Source: Blastococcus sp.
GTDB lineage: Bacteria > Actinomycetota > Actinomycetes > Mycobacteriales > Geodermatophilaceae
Direction: 5' to 3'
DNA length: 64,000 bases
Assembly (NCBI GenBank): GCA_025465355.1
Contig: JAODNN010000025.1
Location: 1-64,000 of the forward strand
The notes below the pieces were generated by a model, which had not been told where the DNA came from, did not search any database, and worked only from the letters and a program-made list of their open reading frames with translations. The number at the start of each line of letters is the position of its first letter. Within the stretch, counting starts at the first letter, position 1. Position numbers and translations under genes: made by a program. Shown piece after piece: positions 1 to 8,639 of this stretch.

Positions 1-1625
1 CGCACGTCCTTGGCCAGCGAGACCGCCAGGCCGACCATGACCAGGGCGAAGGGCAGCGCCGCGATGATCGTCAGGTTCTGCAGCCCGGTGAGGGCCTCGT
101 CCCCGCCGATCAGCAGCATCACCGCCGCGACCGCACCCATCACTACGCCCCAGAAGATCACTGTCTTGCGGCTCGGCGACAGGGTGCCGCGCTCGGACAG
201 CGAGCCCATCACGATCGAGGCGGCGTCGGCACCGGAGACGAAGAAGATCGCCACCAGGACCATCACCAGCACCGTCATGACGGTGGCCAGCGGGTACTGC
301 TGGAGTACCCCGAACAGCTGCCCCTCCGAGGTGGCCTGCCCGGCGACGTCCACGCCGTCCCGCTGCGCGGCGATGCCGGCCCCACCGAAGATCGCGAACC
401 ACATCAGGGTAACCACGCTCGGCACCAGGAGCACGCCGGTGACGAACTGGCGGATGGTCCGGCCGCGGCTGATCCGGGCGATGAAGACGCCGACGAACGG
501 CGTCCAGGAGATCCACCAGGCCCAGTAGAAGACGGTCCAGCCGCGCAGCCACTCGGCCATCGCGTCCCCGCCGCTGGCCTCGGTGCGGGCGGCCATCTGG
601 GCGACGTCGGAGAAGTAGTTGCCGATCGCGCCGGGCACCAGATTGAGGATCAGCACGGTCGGGCCGACCACGAACACGAAGGCGGCCAGGACGACGGCGA
701 GCACCATGTTGATGTTGGACAGCCACTGGACGCCCTTGGCGATGCCAGAGACGGCGGAGGCGACGAAGGCAGCGGTCAGCACCGCGATGATCGCGACCAG
801 GACGCCGTTGCCCACCTTGTTGGTCCAGCCCAGGATCTCCATGCCACTGCCGATCTGCAGCGCGCCCAGACCCAGCGAGGCTGCCGAGCCGAAGAGCGTG
901 GCGAAGATGGCCAGGACGTCGATCACCTTGCCGGCCGGGCCCTCGGTGCGGCGCTTGCCGAACAGCGGCTCGAACGCCGCGCTGATCAGCTGCTTGCGGC
1001 CGCGGCGGAAGGTGCCGTAGGCGATCGCGAGACCGACCACGGCGTAGATCGCCCACGGGTGCAGCGTCCAGTGGAACAGCGTGGTGGCCATCGCCGTCTG
1101 AATGGCCTCGGGGGTCTGCGCCCCGACCGTGCGGGGCGGCGGCGAGACGTAGTGCGCCAGCGGCTCGGCGACGCCGTAGAACATCAGGCCGATGCCCATG
1201 CCCGCGCTGAACATCATGGCGATCCACGAGATGGTCCGGAACTCCGGCGCCTCGTCGTCGCGGCCGAGCGGGATGCGGCCGTACTTGCTGGCCGCCAGCC
1301 ACAGGACGAAGACGACGAAAGCCGAGGCCAGGGTCACGAACAGCCAGCCGAGGTTGGCCTCGATCCAGGTGAGCGCAGAGCCGCTGGCCGAGCCCAGGCC
1401 GCTGGGGCTGAAGAATCCCCAGGCCACGAAGGCCAGGGCGAGGGCCGCCGAGACAGCGAAGACCCCGCGGTCGAGCGAGCCCTTCTCGTCGGCCACCGGG
1501 GCCGGCGGCGCGGCGATGGCCGGGTGCTGGTCGGTACGCGGCTCGGGACCGGAGACGGCCGCTACGGGCGCCGTCGCGGCGGCCGATCCGGGATCGTGCC
1601 GCCCGGGTGGTGCTGTGGGTGTCAT
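1..1625 (-). CDS. BCCT family betaine/carnitine/choline transporter (3' end outside window)
   Basis: Sodium- or proton-coupled uptake of quaternary ammonium osmolytes at the cytoplasmic membrane (family knowledge). About 541 codons are visible, read from ATG at 1625; the C-terminus lies beyond base 1. The hydrophilic N-terminal ~55 residues are Pro/Ala-rich, followed by repeated membrane segments. The family signature is clear around residues 355-390: a Trp-rich helix with FYWAWWISWTPFVGVF, then ARISRGRT. GMGIGLMFYGVAEP near residue 120 matches the conserved glycine stretch of BCCT TM3. The substrate cannot be told from the sequence. It is transcribed away from the scar region at 1.9-2.3 kb and no partner gene is visible. 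Confidence 0.93.
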   Translation of the reverse strand, partial: MTPTAPPGRHDPGSAAATAPVAAVSGPEPRTDQHPAIAAPPAPVADEKGSLDRGVFAVSAALALAFVAWGFFSPSGLGSASGSALTWIEANLGWLFVTLASAFVVFVLWLAASKYGRIPLGRDDEAPEFRTISWIAMMFSAGMGIGLMFYGVAEPLAHYVSPPPRTVGAQTPEAIQTAMATTLFHWTLHPWAIYAVVGLAIAYGTFRRGRKQLISAAFEPLFGKRRTEGPAGKVIDVLAIFATLFGSAASLGLGALQIGSGMEILGWTNKVGNGVLVAIIAVLTAAFVASAVSGIAKGVQWLSNINMVLAVVLAAFVFVVGPTVLILNLVPGAIGNYFSDVAQMAARTEASGGDAMAEWLRGWTVFYWAWWISWTPFVGVFIARISRGRTIRQFVTGVLLVPSVVTLMWFAIFGGAGIAAQRDGVDVAGQATSEGQLFGVLQQYPLATVMTVLVMVLVAIFFVSGADAASIVMGSLSERGTLSPSRKTVIFWGVVMGAVAAVMLLIGGDEALTGLQNLTIIAALPFALVMVGLAVSLAKDV

Positions 1626-1949
1626 CGTCACAGGTGGGTGCTGCGCCCGCTCGGGGCGCCCCTCCGTTCCGTGTGCAGGAGGACGCGGTCCTCGATCAGG
1701 GGGGTGGTGGGATACGCACACGCAGCGCGCTCGAGCGACTACTACAGAGTCATCCGAAAACGCGAAGTTCGCAAATGAGCACAGTCAGGCACAGGGCTGA
1801 TTGGCGTCTTCTGACGAAGCGAAACGTGATGTCGCTCATCGTGGGCGACGTATCACGGCTGGTCAGGCGCCGAGGCATCGCGCCCCCGTGATGCCGGCGG
1901 CCGCGATGTGATCCTCGTCGCGATCCGTGCCGCGCGCGCTCGAGGCCGC

Positions 1950-2180
1950 ATGCAGACAGGGGCCCGTGGGGGTGCACCCGGGTCCGCCGCGGCGGTGGCG
2001 CCGTGGGCGAGGTTCTTCCCCAGCTCCTTCTTCCGCTTGCCGAGGCCGCGGGTCCAGGCCCACTGTCCGGTGGCGTCCAGCGCACAGGTGTTGCTGGTTC
2101 GCGGGACGGTGGCCACGGCGATGAGCGCGTCGATGATCTCCTCGGCGACCCCCTGCCGGGCGGCGCGCACGCCGTCGTCG
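1950..2180 (-). pseudogene. Transposase-like remnant
   Basis: Reading the minus strand from about 2176, an uninterrupted stretch resembles the middle of actinobacterial DDE transposases. It has EEIIDALIAVATVP, then CALDATGQWAWTRG, a basic GKRKKELGKN segment, and an ADPGAP stretch where such proteins usually have ADPDA-W. There is no start, no upstream catalytic domain and no inverted repeats that I can define, so if real it is a decayed fragment of about 75 codons. It lies 40 bases from a tRNA 3' fragment. The resemblance is by eye only; a chance open frame in GC-rich DNA is the alternative. Confidence 0.4.
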
Positions 2181-2220
2181 AGCCCGTCCGCGTCGCTCCG
2201 GCCGTGGCCGGAGCGGGGGG

Positions 2221-2249
2221 TGGGCGCGGCAGGGATCGAACCTGCGACC
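2221..2249 (-). tRNA. tRNA 3'-end fragment (T arm plus acceptor strand), likely integration scar
   Basis: On the minus strand there is a perfect T arm, GCAGG-TTCGATC-CCTGC (2245-2229), followed by the 7-nt acceptor strand CGCGCCC and an A discriminator at 2221. Upstream is a plausible variable loop (GGTC), but no anticodon arm or D arm can be folded from the next 40 bases. The encoded tail is CCC rather than CCA. The piece is therefore a 3' fragment and not a working tRNA. Such fragments are typically left where an element integrates into a tRNA gene. The cognate tRNA cannot be named from this end alone. Confidence 0.7.
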
Positions 2250-2343
2250 GCGAGGTAAAGCCTGGCGAGAGCGCCCGGTGACGGCGATGATCGCTCGACT
2301 GCCTGCCGTCGTCGGGACATCTCGGCGGCGGTCACCGGCCCCC

Positions 2344-2372
2344 TGGCATGCCAGAAGGGCCGTGGCATGCCA
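2344..2372 (+). promoter_or_regulatory. Paired palindromic operator-like sites before the glycan operon
   Basis: TGGCATGCCA, a perfect 10-bp palindrome, occurs at 2344-2353 and again at 2363-2372 on the same face of the helix (19 bp start to start). The second copy abuts the Shine-Dalgarno AGGAGG (2372-2377) of the first glycosyltransferase. The arrangement looks like a dimer-of-dimers operator that could block initiation or translation. The regulator is unknown. Confidence 0.5.
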
Positions 2373-2388
2373 GGAGGGCGAGGTACCG

Positions 2389-3681
2389 GTGGGTCGAGTG
2401 CGCGTGGGGCTGGTCTGCGGACACTTCGATCCGGCGCGCGACGGCGTCGCCGACTACACCCGTCACCTCGCCGAGCACCTGCGGTCGGCCGGGTGTGAGG
2501 TTCTGATCTGCACCGCGCACCGGTACGCACGGACACCGGGCGCGGAGGTCGTCGGCGTGACCGACCGCTGGGATGTCCCCGGCGTCCTCCGAGCCGGCCA
2601 CGCCCTCGGGCAACTGGCACTCGACGTGGTTCACGTCCAATTCGCGCCGTCGGCCTTCGGCTTCTCCCGGGCGGTGGGCCTGCTGCCGCTCCTGCTCCCA
2701 GCCGGCACACCGGTACTGGCCACGTTGCACGAGTACGGCGTGCGGGTGACGGAGGGTGTCGGCGGGCGGCTCCGCTCGGCTCTCTGGTCCACGATGGAAC
2801 GGCGGGGGTGCGCGGACCGGGAGACGCTGGTGCTCACGGTGAAAGCGGCTCGGCTGCTCGTCACCGCACCCGAGCACGCGGACGTGGTGAAAGCCCGCTT
2901 CGCGCACCGTGGACTCGAGGTCACACACGTGCCGATCGCGCCGAACATCCCGCTCGCTCGGGTCGACGGCGAGGACATCCCTTCCGCGGTGCGCGCATCG
3001 CTCGGTCTGCCGCCGGACGTGCTTCTCGCCCTCTTCTTCGGCTTCCTCCATCCGGTGAAGGGGCTGGAGCGCCTCGTCGAGGCGGTCGCCACCGTCCGCC
3101 GGGTGCTCCCGGATCTCCGTCTTGTTCTCGCCGGCGGTGCGGAGAGCCACTCGGTGCCAGAGGGCGACGCCGCGGCGATGCGCCGCGGACTCGAGGACGC
3201 CGCCCGCCGCCACGGCGTCGAGCACCGGGTCATCTTCACGGGATACCTGCGAGAGGACGACGTGTCCCGTCTGTTCCGGGCCGCGGACGTGGCGGTGTTC
3301 CCGTTCGACGCCGGGGTGACCGCCAAGTCGGGGTCCCTCCTCGCAGCGCTGGCCCACGGCGTGCCGACGATCGCGACCGCACGTCCCGGCGAACTGGACC
3401 GGCCCACTGAGGTCGAGGGCGTCCTCCGGGTGCCGCCGCGGAACACCGCTGCTCTGGCCGACGCACTGCGCCTGGTGCTCTGCGACCGTGCCCTCGCGAC
3501 CAGGCTGGCCGCGGCCGGGAAGAGCTGTGCCGCCCGCTGGACGTGGTCGGACATCGCCGAATTCCACGCCCTGATGTACGCCGAGGTGCTTCGGGAAGCC
3601 GAGAGCGAGGAGAGTCAGCGGCTCCCCGGGGGGATAGCGACAGGCACCCGAATCCGCCGTGACCGCAGGAGGGGACGCTGA
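2389..3681 (+). CDS. Glycosyltransferase, GT-B fold (GT4-like)
   Basis: Transfers a sugar from a nucleotide donor to a growing glycan or lipid acceptor in the cytoplasm (family inference). Length is 430 aa from GTG at 2389, chosen because AGGAGG lies 11 nt upstream and homology-like sequence (GRVRVGLVCGHFDP) starts at once; a longer open frame to 2278 would run over operator-like repeats. The N-terminal half has the DGVADYTRHLAEHL acceptor-side motif. The C-terminal Rossmann half has LFFGFLHPVKGLERLV and the donor-binding region DVAVFPFDAGVTAKSGSL near residues 300-320, with ALAHGVPTIAT after it. First gene of a four-gene glycan operon; its stop overlaps the next start by one base. Confidence 0.85.
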   Translation: MGRVRVGLVCGHFDPARDGVADYTRHLAEHLRSAGCEVLICTAHRYARTPGAEVVGVTDRWDVPGVLRAGHALGQLALDVVHVQFAPSAFGFSRAVGLLPLLLPAGTPVLATLHEYGVRVTEGVGGRLRSALWSTMERRGCADRETLVLTVKAARLLVTAPEHADVVKARFAHRGLEVTHVPIAPNIPLARVDGEDIPSAVRASLGLPPDVLLALFFGFLHPVKGLERLVEAVATVRRVLPDLRLVLAGGAESHSVPEGDAAAMRRGLEDAARRHGVEHRVIFTGYLREDDVSRLFRAADVAVFPFDAGVTAKSGSLLAALAHGVPTIATARPGELDRPTEVEGVLRVPPRNTAALADALRLVLCDRALATRLAAAGKSCAARWTWSDIAEFHALMYAEVLREAESEESQRLPGGIATGTRIRRDRRRGR

Positions 3682-4244
3682 TGTCTCTGGTCAACCGCAT
3701 GGCGCGGGCCGCGCGTAGACGTGGGCTCGCCCTTCTCTCCCATGATCGTTCCGGCGGGAAGCCCCCGGGTGCGCGCGAGACCGAGGACCCGGCACTGTTC
3801 CGACCCCTGATCTACGGCGATCCCGCCCGTCTCCACGTCGCCCCGACCGCAATCGTGAACAACGCCCTGTTCAACCTGTCCTCGGGTGACATCGCGATCG
3901 GCGAGTACGCGTTCTTCGGGCACAACGTCTCGGTTCTCACGGGCACGCACGACTGGACGAAGTTCGGCGCCGAGCGTCAGGTGGCCGTTCCCGAGTCCGG
4001 TCGCAACGTGGTCATCGAGGAGGGTGCGTGGCTCTCCAGCCACGTGGTCGTCGTCGCTCCCTGCCGGATCGGCGCACACTCCGTGGTGGGGGTCGGGTCC
4101 CTGGTGCTCGGCGACGTCGAGCCCTACACCGTCGTCGCCGGCAGTCCGGCGAAGGTCCTCCGTCAGATCCCGAGGCCGGATGCGCCGGCCACCTCACCCG
4201 CCGATCCTGACTCGGGGTCCGCCGGCCGGGTAGGCGCGGGGTGA
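3681..4244 (+). CDS. Left-handed beta-helix (hexapeptide repeat) acyltransferase
   Basis: Likely O- or N-acetylates a sugar in the glycan built by the neighbouring glycosyltransferases. The 187-aa protein has a basic N-terminus of about 40 residues, then hexapeptide repeats from about residue 50 to 160 with regular I/V-G-x-x-x spacing. It has the GTHDW motif carrying the probable catalytic His, and ends with the hallmark VVAGSPAKVLRQIP. This is the CysE/LacA/WbbJ-type layout. The tail of about 25 residues is Pro/Asp-rich and looks disordered. Starts in TGATG overlap with the upstream gene and ends in GTGA overlap with the downstream one, so translation is probably coupled. Confidence 0.85.
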   Translation: MSLVNRMARAARRRGLALLSHDRSGGKPPGARETEDPALFRPLIYGDPARLHVAPTAIVNNALFNLSSGDIAIGEYAFFGHNVSVLTGTHDWTKFGAERQVAVPESGRNVVIEEGAWLSSHVVVVAPCRIGAHSVVGVGSLVLGDVEPYTVVAGSPAKVLRQIPRPDAPATSPADPDSGSAGRVGAG

Positions 4245-5131
4245 GCTCGGGCGCCGTTCCGGAGGACCACCCGCCCCGTGGGCGGGAAGTCGACCTCGAG
4301 CGTCAGGTGTCGAACCTCCTTCATGCCGTGAGCGAGCTGGGCAGCCTGGCTCGGGACACGCGGGATCGGCTGGAGGCGGTGGCGGCCGAGCTTCGGAGCC
4401 TGCAGGCGAGGAGCGGGAGCGGCGGTCATGACGGCGACGGGTGGGGGCCGCGCTTCGCCGCCATCCATGCCGACTTCACCGATCACTTCCGCGGCTCGAC
4501 CGCCGAGGTCAGCGCCAAGCTCGAGGGCTACCTGCCCGACGTCCACCGCCTCGTCGGCGTCGGCGGCGTCGTGGACCTGGGCTGCGGCCGAGGCGAGTGG
4601 TTGACGCTGCTGCACGCCGCGGGGGTGGGAGCCCGGGGAGTCGACACCGATCCCCGGTTCGTGGCCGCGGGCCGCGCGCGCGGGCTGGACATGGAGCTCG
4701 GCGATGCCCTCGGCTACCTGCGGGCACTGCAGCCGGACTCCGTCGACATGGTCACGGCCTTCCACCTCATCGAGCACCTTGACACAGAGGAGCTGCTGGC
4801 TCTGATGGAAGCGGCGAGAGGTGTGTTGCGTCCGGGTGGGTGCCTGCTGCTCGAGACGCCGAACCCCACGAACCTGGTCATGGCGGCCTGCGACTTCTAC
4901 AACGACCCCACCCACCGGTCCCCGCTGCCGCCCGCTCTGACGCAGTACCTGCTGTCCACGCAGGGTTTCGGCGACGTCGAGGTCCGACCGCTGCACCCGA
5001 AGGCGTCTCCGATGGTGCCCACCAGGGGTGAGGACGCCGTCGCCCAGCTCCAGGAACTCGCCGTACAGGCTCTCTTCGGGCCACAGGACTACGCCGCGCT
5101 CGGCTACAAGTTGCCCGGCGAGACCCGGTGA
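4241..5131 (+). CDS. Class I SAM-dependent methyltransferase with N-terminal coiled coil
   Basis: Probable glycan-modifying methyltransferase. Residues ~15-57 form a predicted coiled coil (DLERQVSNLLHAVSELGSL, then RLEAVAAELRSLQ). Motif I, VDLGCGRGEW, is at residues 111-120, the acidic adenosine-binding residue is in GVDTDP, and the post-I region is DMVTAFHLIEHL. The C-terminal signature TPNPTN followed by FYNDPTHRSPLPP is typical of methyltransferases in O-antigen and capsule loci such as the WbdD N-terminal domain; a chain-terminating role is possible but not shown. GTG start at 4241 overlaps the previous stop; 296 aa. Confidence 0.85.
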   Translation: MSSGAVPEDHPPRGREVDLERQVSNLLHAVSELGSLARDTRDRLEAVAAELRSLQARSGSGGHDGDGWGPRFAAIHADFTDHFRGSTAEVSAKLEGYLPDVHRLVGVGGVVDLGCGRGEWLTLLHAAGVGARGVDTDPRFVAAGRARGLDMELGDALGYLRALQPDSVDMVTAFHLIEHLDTEELLALMEAARGVLRPGGCLLLETPNPTNLVMAACDFYNDPTHRSPLPPALTQYLLSTQGFGDVEVRPLHPKASPMVPTRGEDAVAQLQELAVQALFGPQDYAALGYKLPGETR

Positions 5132-5141
5132 GGTCGCCGCG

Positions 5142-6329
5142 ATGAGCCGCAACGGGTGCCGGGTGCTCTACCTCGACGGTTACACGGTTCCCGATCCGAA
5201 GGTGGGCGTTCCGTCCAGTGACGCCATCGGCTATGGCATCACCGCATCTGCGGTGATCCGCGACGGACTGGCAGCCCTCGGACTCGACGTCGTCCGTCCC
5301 CGACTCGCCCCGTCCCCAGCCGGTCCTGGAGGTCCCGAGGAACGACTCTCCTGGATCCTGTCGACCTACCGAGGTGTGCTCGACGCCCTCATCGAGGACC
5401 CTCCCGACGTCATCTTCTGCTTCCACGTCTTCTCGGCCTTCCCCGCCGAGATCAGGCGGATGCTGCTCGACCTCGGCAGGTCGATCCCCATCGTCGGCTA
5501 CACGCACGGCAGTCACTGGGACCCGACCGACACCTTCCGGACCGAGACCTACCCCGGTATGGAGGTGGTGGATCTGGCCAACCTGCGCGTCCTCGACCGC
5601 GTGCTGCTGGTCTCGGAGTACATGCGGACGACGTTGCGGGACACGATCGGTGCCTTCAACACGACCGTGGCCGAGCAGGTCGACGCCCACGCCGCCGTGG
5701 TGGGGCTCCCCCTCGACGTCGACCGGATCGACGCCTGCCGTACCGGTCGCCGGTTCCCCCGGACGACCGTGGTCTTCAACCACGCCCCGGTGTCCAGCAA
5801 GAACCCTGAGCTCTTCGCCCGTGTCATGGCCCGGGTCCTGCCGCACCACGACGTCACCGTGCTGGTCACCCGCAACTTCGGACCGTGGCAGCCTGGCGGT
5901 GAGGCGATCGCGGAACTTGCCGCACGGTTCCCCGAGCAGGTGGTCCTCGGTCGCGACATGCCGCTGGACGAGTACTTCGAGGCGCTGTGGGCAGCCGACC
6001 TGCAGGTGTCGACCGCGACCCACGAGAGCCTCGGTGTCTCGACGCTCGAGGCGATGTACACCGGGAACTGCTGTGTTCTCCCGCGGGTCGGCAGCTACCC
6101 GGAGATCTGCGGCGGCCATCCCGACGTCCTGTACGAGCCGGGTGAGGGGCCGCTGGAGGAGCGGTTGCTCTACTTCCTCGAGCATCCCGATCGCCGGCGC
6201 GCCGTCGCCTCGGAGCTGCAACGGATGACGGCCAGATACCACCCGCGAGTAGTCGTCCAGAAAGTTGCCGAAGAGGTGCTGGACGTGGCGCTCGGTGGCA
6301 CGGATGGTGATGATCCGAGGGTGCGGTGA
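5142..6329 (+). CDS. Glycosyltransferase, GT-B fold
   Basis: Second glycosyltransferase of the operon, 395 aa. ATG at 5142 is chosen because the longer open frame would overlap the methyltransferase by more than 100 bases, and a GTGAGG ribosome site sits just upstream. The N-terminal half has GCRVLYLDGYTVPDP; the C-terminal half shows FNHAPVSSKNPELFARV, a region that in family 4 enzymes binds the nucleotide sugar, and ALWAADLQVSTATHESLGVS followed by TLEAMYTGNCCVLP with the conserved E-x7-E arrangement. Domain order is normal. Its stop overlaps the sensor kinase start (GTGA), which ties signalling to glycan synthesis. Confidence 0.8.
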   Translation: MSRNGCRVLYLDGYTVPDPKVGVPSSDAIGYGITASAVIRDGLAALGLDVVRPRLAPSPAGPGGPEERLSWILSTYRGVLDALIEDPPDVIFCFHVFSAFPAEIRRMLLDLGRSIPIVGYTHGSHWDPTDTFRTETYPGMEVVDLANLRVLDRVLLVSEYMRTTLRDTIGAFNTTVAEQVDAHAAVVGLPLDVDRIDACRTGRRFPRTTVVFNHAPVSSKNPELFARVMARVLPHHDVTVLVTRNFGPWQPGGEAIAELAARFPEQVVLGRDMPLDEYFEALWAADLQVSTATHESLGVSTLEAMYTGNCCVLPRVGSYPEICGGHPDVLYEPGEGPLEERLLYFLEHPDRRRAVASELQRMTARYHPRVVVQKVAEEVLDVALGGTDGDDPRVR

Positions 6330-8362
6330 CGGCCGTGGTGGCTCCGGGATTCGCGTGGCAGCACATGCTGGGGGGCCTGCTCGTGGGCGCGGCGGGGATC
6401 GCGACGGTCACCGCGGTGATCTTCGGTTTGGAGCAGGTCGTCCCCCCGTCCGATCTCACCGGTCTGTATGTGCTGCCGATCCTCCCGGTTGCGGTCAGGT
6501 GGGGCGTATGGCCGGCGCTGATCGTCGTGATCGGGTCGGCGATGGCGTTCGACTTCTTCTTCTTCCCTCCGTATTTCGTTCTCACGCCTACGGACCCCCA
6601 CATCGAGGCGATCCTGGTGATCTCGGCGGTGACCGCGGTCGTGGTGAGCGAGCTGGCCGGGCGCGTGCGGTGGCGCGCGCGCGAGGCGGAATCGCTGGCC
6701 CGGGAAGTTCAGCGGGTCGCTGAGGAGCAGGCCGCGCTGCGCCGCGTGGCGACGCTGCTCGCCCAGGGGGCACCGCCGGAGCAGGTGTTCGCCGCGGTCG
6801 CCGGGGAGGTCGGCCGGCTGCTGGGTGTCGACGCCACGGTCCTCAGCCGCTACGACCCGGACGGCGCGGCCACGACCGTCGCACCGTGGAGCAGCACCGG
6901 CACCGCCGCGCCTCCTGCCGGCACCCAGGTGCGGCTCGGCGGGCAGAACCCGCCCACGCTGGTCTTCGAGACGGGCCGGCCGGCGCGTCTCGACGACTAC
7001 GCCGCTGCGACGGGCCCGGTCGCGGACGTCGCACGCAGCCGGGGCATCCGCTCGGCCGTCGGCGTGCCGATCAGCGTTGAGGGCCGGCTGTGGGGCGTCA
7101 TGAGCGTGTTGTCCGCCCGCGCGGAGCCGCTGCCGACCGACACCGAGGACCGGCTGGCCCGGTTCACCGAACTGGTCGGCACAGCGATCGCCAACGCGCA
7201 GGCGCGCCTGGAGATCCGCGCCCACGCCGAGGAGCAGGCCGCGCTGCGCCGGATGGCAACACTGGTGGCCCGGGCGGCACCACCGGAGGAGATCTTCGCC
7301 GCGGCCACCGCGGAGGTGGGCCGGGTGCTCGCCGCGGAGGTCACGGTCCTGAGCCGGTACGACCCGGACGGCACGGCCACGATCGTCGACGGGTGGAGCA
7401 GCACCGGCGGCGCCGTGCCGGTCGCTGTCGGCAGCCGGTTCCCGCTCGGCGGCCGGAACGTGCACACGCTGGTGTTCCAGACCCGCCGGTCGGCGCGCGT
7501 GGATCGCGCCGAGGCTTCGGGGCCGGCCACGGACGTGTTCCGGGTGTTGCACATCGGCTCGGCCCTCGGCGCGCCGATCATCGTCGAAGGGCAGCTGTGG
7601 GGCGTCATGATCGTGTTGTCCACACGCGAGGAGTCGCTGCCCGCAGACACCGAGGCGCGACTGGTCGGGTTCACCGAGCTGGTCGCCACAGCCCTGGCCA
7701 ACGCCGAGGCCCAGGCCGCACTGACCGCGTCCAGAGCCCGGATCGTGACCGCCGCCGACACCACCCGCCGCCGCATCGAGCGCGATCTTCACGACGGCGC
7801 CCAGCAACGCCTGGTCTCCCTCGCGCTGCAGTTGCGCACGGCGCAGGCGGCGATGCCGGCCGAGGCAGGCGAGTTGACCGAGCAGTTGGACGGCGTGGCA
7901 TCAGGGCTGACCGGGGTGCTCGACGAGCTGCGCGAGATCGCCCGCGGCATCCATCCCGCGGCCCTCGCCGAGGGCGGCCTGCGGCCGGCGTTGAAGGCGC
8001 TCGCCCGCCGCTCCGCCGTCCCGGTCCGCCTCGATGTCGGCGTCGGCGTCGGCGCGCGGCTGCCCGAGCCGATCGAGCTCGCCACGTATTACGTCGTCTC
8101 CGAGGCACTCACCAACACGGCCAAGCACGCGCAGGCCACCGTTGCCGACGTCCAGATGGCCGCCGGCGAGGGCGTCCTGCGGGTCTCGGTCCGCGACGAC
8201 GGGCGGGGCGGCGCCGACCTCACCCGAGGCACCGGTCTCGTGGGGCTTACCGACCGTGTCGAGGCCCTCGGCGGCCACCTTCGGGTGCACAGCCCAGCCG
8301 GTGCCGGCACCACGGTGGAGCTCGCACTTCCCCTCACCGACGTGGGCGCGTGGCAGTCATGA
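6326..8362 (+). CDS. Sensor histidine kinase: DUF4118 membrane domain, two GAF domains, HisKA_3, HATPase
   Basis: Membrane-bound sensor kinase of the NarL/DesK-partner class, 678 aa, GTG start in 4-base overlap with the glycosyltransferase. Residues ~10-110 hold four hydrophobic helices with FDFFFFPPYF, matching the KdpD-type DUF4118 domain. Two GAF domains follow (~145-290 and ~310-465) and are closely alike: a 23-base stretch is identical at 6722 and 7229. The dimerisation helix has RRRIERDLHDGAQQRL with phospho-acceptor His489; the ATPase domain has NTAKHAQA (N box) and DDGRGGAD, GTGLVGL (G boxes). No response regulator is adjacent, so the partner must be elsewhere. The signal is unknown; GAF domains could bind a small molecule or haem. 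Confidence 0.92.
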   Translation: MTAVVAPGFAWQHMLGGLLVGAAGIATVTAVIFGLEQVVPPSDLTGLYVLPILPVAVRWGVWPALIVVIGSAMAFDFFFFPPYFVLTPTDPHIEAILVISAVTAVVVSELAGRVRWRAREAESLAREVQRVAEEQAALRRVATLLAQGAPPEQVFAAVAGEVGRLLGVDATVLSRYDPDGAATTVAPWSSTGTAAPPAGTQVRLGGQNPPTLVFETGRPARLDDYAAATGPVADVARSRGIRSAVGVPISVEGRLWGVMSVLSARAEPLPTDTEDRLARFTELVGTAIANAQARLEIRAHAEEQAALRRMATLVARAAPPEEIFAAATAEVGRVLAAEVTVLSRYDPDGTATIVDGWSSTGGAVPVAVGSRFPLGGRNVHTLVFQTRRSARVDRAEASGPATDVFRVLHIGSALGAPIIVEGQLWGVMIVLSTREESLPADTEARLVGFTELVATALANAEAQAALTASRARIVTAADTTRRRIERDLHDGAQQRLVSLALQLRTAQAAMPAEAGELTEQLDGVASGLTGVLDELREIARGIHPAALAEGGLRPALKALARRSAVPVRLDVGVGVGARLPEPIELATYYVVSEALTNTAKHAQATVADVQMAAGEGVLRVSVRDDGRGGADLTRGTGLVGLTDRVEALGGHLRVHSPAGAGTTVELALPLTDVGAWQS

Positions 8363-8407
8363 CACCGCTGTCGACGATGCACCGATCGCTGCCCTGAGGA
8401 GCGCGGG

Positions 8408-8626
8408 TCACGGGCCGGCGGGCGGTTCTTGCCCCTCGATCAGACGCAGCGCCCCGGACGGGCAGCGTGCGACAGCCGCGCGGACGACGTCGGCGACAGG
8501 CCCTTCCACGTCGCTGGTCAGGACGACGACGAGACCTTCCTCGTCGTCCTGATCGAACACGGCCGGCGCCGTGAGCACGCAGTTCCCGGAGCCGATGCAG
8601 ACGTCGCGGTCTGCAGAGACCCTCAT
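8408..8626 (-). CDS. Ferredoxin, [3Fe-4S]-type, P450 partner
   Basis: Small soluble electron carrier (72 aa) that passes electrons from a ferredoxin reductase to the cytochrome P450 encoded 13 bases upstream in the same direction. Cysteines are at 10 and 16 in DVCIGSGNC and at 55 in CPSGAL; the usual second cysteine of a 4Fe-4S set is replaced by Gly, giving three ligands, as in the actinomycete SoyB/SuaB type. No reductase gene is visible in the window. Confidence 0.9.
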   Translation of the reverse strand: MRVSADRDVCIGSGNCVLTAPAVFDQDDEEGLVVVLTSDVEGPVADVVRAAVARCPSGALRLIEGQEPPAGP

Positions 8627-8639
8627 GCGGCTCGCTCTC

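Noticed and set aside
1059-1800. Plus-strand open frames across the BCCT gene
   Set aside because: They are antisense shadows, Arg/Gly-rich and without family features.
1750-2085. Minus-strand open frame of 111 codons before the BCCT gene
   Set aside because: Shadow-like composition, partly overlapping the transposase remnant in another frame, and without support.
2221-2276. A possible D-arm-less complete tRNA (GGGCGC near 2276 could pair with GCGCCC near 2222)
   Set aside because: No D arm and no 5-bp anticodon stem can be folded; the pairing is six GC bases that occur often by chance here.
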